From: Paenibacillus sp. PCH8
GTDB lineage: Bacteria > Bacillota > Bacilli > Paenibacillales > Paenibacillaceae
Length of the DNA: 64,000 nt
Reading direction: 5' to 3'
NCBI RefSeq assembly: GCF_002968835.1
Contig: NZ_PKQK01000001.1
Coordinates: 2,294,001 to 2,358,000 of the forward strand
Part shown: positions 17,686 to 26,494 of the stretch, piece by piece
Position numbering within the stretch: the stretch's first letter is position 1
How the letters are laid out: each line of letters opens with the position of its first letter
Program-made: the position numbers and the translations under genes
Notes under the pieces: generated by a model
What the model saw: only the letters and a program-made list of their open reading frames with translations
Told to the model about the DNA's origin: nothing
Databases searched by the model: none

Positions 17686-18810
17686 TGTAATTATTCTATC
17701 GCATAATCAGAAAGAAATGATGCAGGCCTGTTTGTCTTCCTTATCTCGACAGCGTTTGGATGAGGGCGATCAATTCGAAGTGGTCGTTATTGATAACGGC
17801 TCTATAGACGGCACGGGAGAGATGATTAGCGGACTTATGTATGATTTTCCTATACGGTATAAATACATTCCTGCTACAGCGCAATTAAGTCGGGCAGCGG
17901 CACGAAACAAGGGGATTACTACTACGAATGGAGACGTGGTCGTGTTCCTTGACGGAGATCAACTCGCCGGACCGGAATTTATTTATGAGCATCTGAGAGT
18001 GCACAAGCTGGCCGAAGGGAAACTTGTCGTAGGGTTTCGAAGATATTTAGCTGAAGAAAGTATGGAGATGACGCAGTTCAATCCGGGATGGGAGCATGCT
18101 GCCGTAGCATCGTCAGAAGCAGATGAACGATTTCAGCTCATGGAACATTTTTCGGAGAATGGGAGCGTCTTCCGCACTGCGTGGCATCTGTCTTTCAGTT
18201 GCAATTTCTCGGCAAACAGAGAAGCAGTGATCCGATCAGGCATGTTTGACGAAGGGTTCCGAGGGTGGGGCTGGAAGACAGTGAACTTGGCTATCGTCTA
18301 CAGCAAGATGGAGGAAGTTTCGTATTGAACAAAAAAGCGTTAACCTTCCATATCTTTCACCCTTCCGAGTTTGATGAGCATCGTTATGATGGTTGGAAAA
18401 CCAATCTGGATTATTTCCTCGAATGCCATCCGATGTTTGAAGTACAGGCGCAAAACATCTTGAAGGAATTTTTTGATCCAGAGATTAGAAAATCATGGTG
18501 GGATTGTTACATTCGCTTTGAGAAGGTTGTAAGAGCACATCAAGGTTACGAAGGGGATCGATTACCTGTTAGCATCATTGTTGTCTATGCTGAGGGTCCA
18601 GAACTGTTCCCGGCGATTTCGGCAGGAGCTGCGCATAGAGAAGTGTTGGTTATAGATAAGACACCATCATCGGACCTGGATATCTTGTGCCAATGTATTA
18701 ACGAAAAGTTTGATGTTTTGTATTACAAGCATCTTTCGGAAGATCAGTTAATCGAGTTGTATCATCAGTATGCGCTCAGGGGAATTGTGAAACATGAAAT
18801 TTTCAAGTGA
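17675..18810 (+). pseudogene. GT2 (GT-A) glycosyltransferase, interrupted by a -1 frameshift at about 18273
   Basis: Read through the shift, the product is about 378 residues. The N-terminal frame starts KASVIILSHNQKEMMQAC and has VVVIDNGSIDGTG and the VVFLDGDQ metal-binding motif. It then reaches GWGWKTVN and stops at 18328. In the adjacent frame (from 18265) the same DNA gives LEDSELGYRLQQDGG. The family motif GWG-x-EDxELGYRL would be restored by one extra G (TGGGAAGAC in place of TGGAAGAC). The start is ATG 17675 with GGAGGAG upstream, inside the end of the MFS gene. Either a real disruption or a homopolymer error; I favour the latter because four other genes show the same pattern. Confidence 0.82.
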
Positions 18811-18864
18811 TCATGGATTAGCTGTTGTGGCCCAGAATGATGACATTCTATACGGGAGGTTGAC

Positions 18865-20033
18865 ATGAATTTTGAATTGACAGAGCAACAGAAGCAGATT
18901 CAATCCGCCGCACGCCATTTTGTCGATGAGCTGCTGATTCCGTTGGAACCTGAATTATTGCGTAACGAGCGTGAGGGAAGACCGGGGATCGAACTTAGAC
19001 AGATTAGAGAGCTTCAACAAAAGGCGAAAGAACAGGGTCTATGGGGTATTGAGACTCCAGAACAGTATGGGGGAGCAAATCTTGGAACGGTCACTAGTGC
19101 ACTCCTGAAAATGGAGCTAGGACGCACGTGTATTCCGTTTGTCTTCGGGGGGAAGCGGATAATATCCTATACCTTTGCAACAAGGCACAGCAGAGTAAGT
19201 ATTTGCTCCCCGTTATTGCGGGCGAGAGACAATCCTGTTTTGCAATAACGGAGCGTTCAGCAGGTTCCGATGCGAGTCGAATTCAGATGAGGGCTGAGCG
19301 TGTGGCGGATGGTTGGGTACTCGATGGAGAGAAAGTATTTATCACAAACGGGAACGAGGCGGATTTTGCGATTGTTTTTGCAGTGACTGATGTCCAGGCA
19401 GAGCCGGGTAAAGGCATCACTTGTTTTCTGGTGGACCGGGACATGGGGTGGACGTCAGAGCCGATTCCTACGATGGGTGGGGATAAAAGTCCTTCTGTAC
19501 TTACGTTTAACCAAGTGTTCGTTCCCAACGGGAATGTGCTCGGTGAAGAGGGACAGGGATTAACGACAGCGATGCAGTGGATCAGCCGAGGGCGTTGGGT
19601 GATTCCGGCTATTGCTGTGGGTGCATCTGGCAGACTGATCCATATGGCCATTGACTACGTTAAAGAACGATCGACATTTGGGGAGCAGTTGGCAAGCCGG
19701 CAGAGCATCCAATGGATGATCGCCGACTCTGCGGTTGAGCTGGAGGCTTTGAAATGGCTGGTATTATATACCGCTTGGAGGGTAGAAAAGGGGTTGGATG
19801 CAAGGCATCATGCGACGATGTCCAAGTTGTACGGTGCGGGTAGAGCAAACGATATTGTGGATCGGGTCCTTCAGATTTTTGGCGGAATCGGATATTCGAA
19901 GGACTTGCCGATTGAGCGCTGGTATCGGGAAATGCGAGTATGGAGAATCTTCGAGGGCACAGACGAGATTCAACGCATGATTATTTCCCGCAACCTGCTC
20001 AAGGGTCACGTCCGAATTGGAGAGTGGGATTAA
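18865..20033 (+). pseudogene. Acyl-CoA dehydrogenase, interrupted by a -1 frameshift at the G run 19147-19152
   Basis: FAD-dependent acyl-CoA dehydrogenase family, about 389 residues when joined. The first frame (18865-19248) gives LTEQQKQIQSAARHFVDELL and ETPEQYGGANLG. The second (to 20033) gives SCFAITERSAGSDASRIQ (FAD/substrate loop) and WRIFEGTDEIQR, which holds the catalytic glutamate region. One more G in the six-G run restores FGGEADNILYLCNKA. ATG 18865 has GGGAGG 6 bases before it. It would oxidise an acyl-CoA to the 2-enoyl-CoA or act on an unusual acyl chain in this cluster. Its stop overlaps the convergent MaoC gene by four bases, leaving no room for a terminator. Confidence 0.85.
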
Positions 20034-20932
20034 CGGGCTATGTAACGAACGGATCCTTCATAGGCCAGCAAGTCAGACGGAACGCCCGCTCGATGTTCAA
20101 CATAGACTGTGATACTGCATTCCAGATGGGAGAGGTTATCCGTGTTTATGACACTCACGAGGACACGGACGACGTCCCCCTCCATCACGGGTGAGCGAAA
20201 TCGGTATCTTATATCACATAGAATCCAGTTGTCCAACGCCAGCACTTGTAGTCGGTTTCCAATCATGCCACCGATAAGCATACCTTGTGCAATTCGGCGA
20301 GGTGCACCTGCTTCATGTGCTTTGAGAACGTCCAGATGAATTGCGTTGTTATCGCTCGATGCGGCTGCATAGGCAACTAGCATAGGGCTGGTTACGGTTC
20401 CAAGACTAGCGTTGAACAGGGGTTCACCGGGTGAGGGACGGTGCTTCCCATCCCATTGATAATAGATCTCCGAGGGATATTGCGGATACACAGGTTCGAG
20501 TTCGGAGAACAAAGGCTGCACCGCTGGCGGTTCCAGAAGTATTAATGTGGTGTTAGCAACGAGTACGGGTTGTTTCAGGACGTCCGTAACCGTCATTGTA
20601 CAATCAAGCAGATGTATGTTCCCCAGAGATCCAGTTGTTTCGCGTACGTTCGCAAGTTCAATCCGGTAAAATAATTCTGCATCGTACTTCAGTTTACGTT
20701 CATATGTAAAAGATTGTTGGCCATGAATCATAATTCTTCCAGGCAGGTCCATCCAGGGTAAGTGTACCTGTTGCCACCATATCATCGGGAAGGTGAGAGG
20801 AATGGATCTTGCGTCGGGACGAAATTCTTCTGGAAAGCCTTGCGCGAACAGGACAATCTGATCTGTCGTGATAATCCTCTTCTGGAGGGGAGTAGATTCT
20901 CCGATCCACGATTGGAAATCCATAGCTTGCAT
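20030..20932 (-). CDS. MaoC-like double-hotdog hydratase/dehydratase
   Basis: A 300-residue protein with an N-terminal hotdog half (with FPEEFRPDARSIPLTFPMIW) and a C-terminal MaoC hydratase half. The hydratase-2 motif is visible as VAYAAASSDNNAIHLD, with catalytic Asp and His, followed by HEAGAPRRIAQGMLIGG. It would interconvert 3-hydroxyacyl-CoA and 2-enoyl-CoA. AAAGGAGAG lies just upstream. The ATG at 20932 is only two bases from it, so ATG 20923 (MDFQSW) may be the true start. It is convergent with the acyl-CoA dehydrogenase and supplies the one elongation step missing from the plus-strand run. Confidence 0.85.
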   Translation of the reverse strand: MQAMDFQSWIGESTPLQKRIITTDQIVLFAQGFPEEFRPDARSIPLTFPMIWWQQVHLPWMDLPGRIMIHGQQSFTYERKLKYDAELFYRIELANVRETTGSLGNIHLLDCTMTVTDVLKQPVLVANTTLILLEPPAVQPLFSELEPVYPQYPSEIYYQWDGKHRPSPGEPLFNASLGTVTSPMLVAYAAASSDNNAIHLDVLKAHEAGAPRRIAQGMLIGGMIGNRLQVLALDNWILCDIRYRFRSPVMEGDVVRVLVSVINTDNLSHLECSITVYVEHRAGVPSDLLAYEGSVRYIAR

Positions 20933-21022
20933 CTCTCCTTTGACTGGCTACGTCTTGTATTATATCGAAGGCAGTTAGAATCATAAACGTTTTATCACAG
21001 AAATTTCTTTTTCAAAAATAAA

Positions 21023-21068
21023 GGTACACAAATGGTACATAATGAACTAAAATGAACTTATATGAACA
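21023..21068 (+). promoter_or_regulatory. Phased direct repeats in the kduI promoter region
   Basis: GGTACA occurs at 21023 and 21034, then ATGAAC occurs at 21042, 21052 and 21062, exactly 10 bases apart. Five repeat units on one helical face, 55-100 bases before kduI, suggest an operator. The DeoR-family regulator encoded two genes into the operon is the obvious candidate ligand, but this is inference. Confidence 0.45.
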
Positions 21069-21120
21069 TGTTTAAACGCAATCCAAACTCAATTCAAAAG
21101 ACGAAAGGAATGGATTAAAG

Positions 21121-21960
21121 ATGGAAAACCGTTATGCAGCACACCCTAATGAAGTGAAAACTTACGATACAGCTCGTTTGCGTGAGGAGTTTCTCATGGA
21201 GCAATTGTTTGCCAAGGATGAATTGGTGACGGTCTACTCTCATGTGGATCGTTATATCGTTGGAACAGCTGTTACTCAAAGCAAGGACATTGCACTTGAA
21301 GTGAATCTGAAAGATATCGGAACGGACTTTTTCCTGGAGCGCCGTGAAATCGGTATCATTAACGTTGGTGGTCAGGGTACGGTGACAGCGGATGGACAAG
21401 GGTTCGAGATTGGGGCGAAGGAATGCCTCTACATTGGTAAAGGGGTCAAGGAAGTTGTATTCAAGAGCAATGGCACGGATGAGCCTGCGCAGTTCTACTT
21501 TGTATCCACACCTGCACATCATACTTATCCGACGGTAAAAGCAACCCAAGAACAAGCTCAGCCGAATCACCTCGGCAGCATTGAAAGCTCGAACGAGCGT
21601 ACAATCTACCGGTACATTCACCAAGGTGAAGGTGGCATTAAGAGCTGTCAACTTGTGATGGGGATTACGGAGCTGAACAAGGGTAACATGTGGAACACGA
21701 TGCCTGCACATACACATAACCGCCGTTCGGAAGTATACTTGTACTGGAACATGCCTGAAGACAGCGTAGTATTCCATATGATGGGTGAACCGAACGAAAC
21801 ACGCCATCTGGTGGTACGTGATCGTCAGGCGATCATTTCTCCGAGCTGGTCCATTCACAGTGGTGTAGGAACAAGCAATTACACGTTCTGCTGGGCAATG
21901 GCGGGAGAGAACCAAACGTTCGAGGATATGGACGGCGTAGCGATGAAAGACCTGAAATAA
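21121..21960 (+). CDS. kduI: 5-dehydro-4-deoxy-D-glucuronate isomerase
   Basis: Converts 5-keto-4-deoxyuronate, released from pectin or other uronate polymers by lyases, to 2,5-diketo-3-deoxygluconate. The 279 residues span the family length. The cupin metal site is visible in NTMPAHTHNRRSEVYLYW (two His and a Glu) with a later His in SPSWSIHSGVGTSNYTF. AAAGGAATGG precedes the ATG. It is the first gene of kduI-regulator-kduD-isomerase. Confidence 0.96.
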   Translation: MENRYAAHPNEVKTYDTARLREEFLMEQLFAKDELVTVYSHVDRYIVGTAVTQSKDIALEVNLKDIGTDFFLERREIGIINVGGQGTVTADGQGFEIGAKECLYIGKGVKEVVFKSNGTDEPAQFYFVSTPAHHTYPTVKATQEQAQPNHLGSIESSNERTIYRYIHQGEGGIKSCQLVMGITELNKGNMWNTMPAHTHNRRSEVYLYWNMPEDSVVFHMMGEPNETRHLVVRDRQAIISPSWSIHSGVGTSNYTFCWAMAGENQTFEDMDGVAMKDLK

Positions 21961-22047
21961 TATATTACAGTCATCTGATATTGAAGTGAATGCACGGTGA
22001 AACGAGAATATATTCAATCTCATTCAGATGTATAGGAAGTTGATTAG

Positions 22048-22806
22048 ATGAATCCATTGAAACGACATGAAAAAATTATGGAGGCTCTGCTGGAGCGTCA
22101 AGAAGTCACTGTGAGTGATCTGAGTGAGCTGTTGCAGGTGACAGGCAAAACCGTACGAGAGGATCTCGATAAGCTTGAAAGCATGGGATTGCTCGTACGT
22201 GTCCATGGTGGAGCCATGCTGGCGCAGAATGACCAGTATGGCATCTTGAATAGCCGTGGTGTTATGGAGAAGCGTCAGTCGGAGAAGATAGAGATTGCGG
22301 AACGGGCGCTTGCCTATATTCGGCCTGGAGAAATCGTTGCACTTGACGGTGGAAGCACCACGCTGGAGATGGCGAAACGATTGGAGAATCAGCCATTAAC
22401 GGTGGTAACCAACGACTTGTTTATCATTGCAGAGCTGACCAAGAAGGAGCAGGTGCGACTGGTTGTGCCCGGTGGAGCCCGTGTGCGGAATATGCTTGTG
22501 GGTGAGGATACGGCAGCGTTCATCGCTGGGCTTAACATTCATAAGGCTTTCATATCAACGACGGCGCTTCATCCGGAATTCGGACTGTCGATCTACACAG
22601 GAGACCTGGTTCCGTTGAAGAGAGCGATGATCTCTGCCACGCAGCAGGTATTCGGTGTGGTGGATCACTACAAATTCGGGCAATTTGCCCTGCGTACATT
22701 CGCACAGTGCTCTGAACTGGATTACATTATCAGTGACAGCCGTCTGGATGCAGAGACGGCTGCCTTGTACAAGCAAAGCGGTGTGACAGTGGATTACCAA
22801 AGTTAA
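22048..22806 (+). CDS. DeoR-family transcriptional regulator of the uronate operon
   Basis: A 252-residue DeoR/GlpR-type repressor. The N-terminal winged helix includes RHEKIMEALLERQEVTVSDL, KTVREDLDKLESMGLL and VRVHGGAML. The sugar-phosphate-binding domain has ALDGGSTTLEMAKRL and VVTNDLFI. Embedded between kduI and kduD, it probably senses a phosphorylated uronate-pathway intermediate (for example KDGP) and acts on its own operon. The phased repeats at 21023-21068 are a candidate operator. Confidence 0.9.
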   Translation: MNPLKRHEKIMEALLERQEVTVSDLSELLQVTGKTVREDLDKLESMGLLVRVHGGAMLAQNDQYGILNSRGVMEKRQSEKIEIAERALAYIRPGEIVALDGGSTTLEMAKRLENQPLTVVTNDLFIIAELTKKEQVRLVVPGGARVRNMLVGEDTAAFIAGLNIHKAFISTTALHPEFGLSIYTGDLVPLKRAMISATQQVFGVVDHYKFGQFALRTFAQCSELDYIISDSRLDAETAALYKQSGVTVDYQS

Positions 22807-22884
22807 TTTCATTAATCATTAACGGGATTAAAGAAATGAACGGATGAAGTTGTTTGCATATCAAACCATGCGGAGGAATTATTC

Positions 22885-23637
22885 ATGAACTCATTTGATT
22901 TAAGCGGACAAGTTGCAATGGTTACAGGGACTTCGGGAGGACTCGGACAAGGAATGGCGATTGGTCTCGCGGAGGCGGGTGCTGATGTTGTACTGGTCTC
23001 TTATTCTAAACCAGCGGAAACAGCAAGTGCTATTGAAGCGCTGGGGCGCAAGGCTTATATCATTGAAGCAGATCTGAGCCGTGAAGACGAATTGCCGGCT
23101 GTGTTTGAAAAGGCACTGGCATATCAGGGCAGAATTGATATACTAGTCAACAATGCAGGTATCATTCGCCGTACCCCGGCGGCTGACCATGGACATCAGG
23201 ATTGGCATGATGTCATCGGCCTTAATCTCAACACTGTATTTTTCCTGAGCCAACTGGCTGGCAGACATATGATCGAACGCGGAAGCGGTAAAATCATTAA
23301 TATTGCATCGATGCTGTCTTATCAGGGTGGCATTAATGTACCAGGCTACACTGCCAGTAAACATGCCGTTGCCGGGTTGACGAAGGCACTTGCCAATGAA
23401 TGGGCAGGCAAGGGCATTCAGATTAACGGAATTGCGCCAGGTTACATGGAGACGGATAATACAACTCAAATTCGCGCGGACGAGAACCGTTATCGGGATA
23501 TTACAGCGCGTATTCCTGCCGGACGTTGGGGAACGCCGGAAGATTTGAAAGGCCCAGTTGTCTTCCTCGCCTCGTCGGCTTCGGATTATCTGAACGGTCA
23601 CGTACTTAATGTCGATGGCGGATGGATGGCACGATAA
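22885..23637 (+). CDS. kduD: 2-deoxy-D-gluconate 3-dehydrogenase / DKI reductase
   Basis: An SDR enzyme of 250 residues that reduces 2,5-diketo-3-deoxygluconate to 2-keto-3-deoxygluconate (KDG), the step after KduI. The nucleotide motif is TGTSGGLGQG, followed by NNAGIIRRTPA and the catalytic YTASKHAVAGL. RRTPA after NNAGII is typical of KduD. GGAGGAATT precedes the ATG. KDG would then need KdgK and KDPG aldolase; an aldolase gene lies at 41836 but no kinase is in the window. Confidence 0.94.
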   Translation: MNSFDLSGQVAMVTGTSGGLGQGMAIGLAEAGADVVLVSYSKPAETASAIEALGRKAYIIEADLSREDELPAVFEKALAYQGRIDILVNNAGIIRRTPAADHGHQDWHDVIGLNLNTVFFLSQLAGRHMIERGSGKIINIASMLSYQGGINVPGYTASKHAVAGLTKALANEWAGKGIQINGIAPGYMETDNTTQIRADENRYRDITARIPAGRWGTPEDLKGPVVFLASSASDYLNGHVLNVDGGWMAR

Positions 23638-23673
23638 CCATTCGGGATCAGATATGCAGAAGGAGGCAGTGAC

Positions 23674-24519
23674 ATGAAACTTGGAGTTCTGGCACATACG
23701 TTTGGCCAACAGCCTACGGCGCAACTGGCGCAGACGATTGCGGATAACGGATTTAATTCCGTACAGTTGGCCCTTGCCAAAGCGTTGTCGGATGTAGATT
23801 CGGCGAACGGCAAACTGAGCCCGGGCCTGGCGAATGAGATTGGCGATCAATTTGCACAGCGTGGGGTGAAGATTGCGGTGCTTGGCTGTTACATTAATCC
23901 GATTGATCCTGATCCTGTGAGCCGACGTGCGGACATTAATCGTTTCAAGGAACATCTGCGGTATGCCCGGGATTTCGGCTGTAGCATGGTTGCAACGGAA
24001 ACCGGGGAGCGGACTACGTATCGGGATACCCATCCAGACGCTTATGAAGAGAAATCTTGGAGCGTCCTGAAAGAGACGCTTGAAGAGCTGACAGAGGAAG
24101 CCGAAAAATGGGGCGTACATGCGGCAATTGAACCGGTATCGACCCATACCCTTCATACGCATGAACATATGACACGTCTGTTTGAAGAGATTCCGTCATC
24201 CAACCTGGGCATGCTGTTCGATCCGTGTAATCTGATCAAGCATCCGCATATCGCAGATCAAGGTGCATTTCTGCGCGAGGTGATGGAGAAGCTCTATCAG
24301 CGGATCATCGTCATTCATGCGAAGGATGTGGCCTTCAATGCGCAAGGAGAGAAATTTAATCCTGTGCCTGGAGCAGGTATTCTGGATTATCCGCTGTTTT
24401 TCGAATTGCTCAAGACGTATAAACCACACATTGACATTTCTCTGGAAGGCGTAACAGCGGAGGAAGCTGTGCCTGCCGCCAAGCATCTGCGAGAGGTATG
24501 GGATGCTGTACGCGTCTAA
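23674..24519 (+). CDS. Sugar phosphate isomerase/epimerase (xylose isomerase-like TIM barrel)
   Basis: A 281-residue AP-endonuclease-2/IolE-like TIM barrel. Metal-ligand regions are visible as VATETGER, AIEPVSTHTLHTHEH, LLFDPCNL, IVIHAKDV and ISLEGVTAEEA. The substrate is unknown. Its place at the end of the kdu operon suggests isomerisation or epimerisation of a hexuronate or keto-sugar. AGGAGGCAG precedes the ATG, 36 bases after kduD, and a strong terminator follows at 24609. Confidence 0.85.
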   Translation: MKLGVLAHTFGQQPTAQLAQTIADNGFNSVQLALAKALSDVDSANGKLSPGLANEIGDQFAQRGVKIAVLGCYINPIDPDPVSRRADINRFKEHLRYARDFGCSMVATETGERTTYRDTHPDAYEEKSWSVLKETLEELTEEAEKWGVHAAIEPVSTHTLHTHEHMTRLFEEIPSSNLGMLFDPCNLIKHPHIADQGAFLREVMEKLYQRIIVIHAKDVAFNAQGEKFNPVPGAGILDYPLFFELLKTYKPHIDISLEGVTAEEAVPAAKHLREVWDAVRV

Positions 24520-24529
24520 AGTGAGCTGA

Positions 24530-26125
<1,596 letters not shown>

Positions 26126-26141
26126 AAAATAAGTATTCAGG

Positions 26142-26178
26142 AAGCCGCCGTCCCAAGGGACTGGCGGCTTTTGATTTT
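26142..26178 (+). terminator. Rho-independent terminator after metY-like gene
   Basis: AAGCCGCCGTCCC pairs with GGGACTGGCGGCTT around a short AA loop, followed by TTGATTTTAT. Confidence 0.88.
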
Positions 26179-26300
26179 ATATGGAATTAACGTTTATCCT
26201 TTGGCTGTTCATTTAAGAAAATACCCATGTACAAACGAGAAGAGCGGGCATATAATAAATTAAATGTTGTATTGGGTAAAAATAATTGCACAAGCACAAA

Positions 26301-26317
26301 AATGATTATCATTCTCA
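26301..26317 (+). promoter_or_regulatory. Fur-family box upstream of the metal ATPase
   Basis: AATGATTATCATT at 26301-26313 is a perfect 6-1-6 palindrome. TGATTATCATTCTCA (26303-26317) matches the Bacillus Fur 7-1-7 consensus at 12 of 14 positions, and matches the PerR form less well (10 of 14). It lies about 180 bases before the P-type ATPase start. Confidence 0.6.
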
Positions 26318-26347
26318 TTCGAAATCATTAGAAAATCATGAACAAAC

Positions 26348-26390
26348 CATGCTGCTGCGGGAATCCCGCAGCAGCATGTGTCATTTTTAG
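26348..26390 (+). terminator. 14-bp perfect hairpin in the ATPase leader (attenuator-like)
   Basis: CATGCTGCTGCGGG and CCCGCAGCAGCATG pair perfectly around AAT, followed by TGTCATTTTTAG. It is terminator-like but the T tract is short and offset. It lies between the Fur-like box and the coding start, so it may end upstream transcription or attenuate the ATPase mRNA. Confidence 0.55.
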
Positions 26391-26494
26391 GGCACTAACA
26401 ATGGCTCTCATTCTCAATACAACTTCACTAACAGGATCGGAATTGAGCAGTCTCACAATCCGTCATCCTGCAATTCGAAAGGATCGTGATTCAT

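Noticed and set aside
21115-22023. Long open frame on the minus strand opposite kduI (302 codons)
   Set aside because: It lies entirely over kduI, has no ribosome site, and reads as Cys/His/Arg-rich sequence with no family resemblance. It is a shadow of the codon usage of the real gene.
23143-24168. Minus-strand open frame of 341 codons over kduD and the isomerase gene
   Set aside because: It crosses two well-supported genes with clear motifs and gives no recognisable protein.
26338-26394. Cys-rich leader peptide (MNKPCCCGNPAAAC) before the metal ATPase
   Set aside because: No ribosome site precedes the ATG, and the repeated Cys/Ala codons are explained by the perfect hairpin itself.
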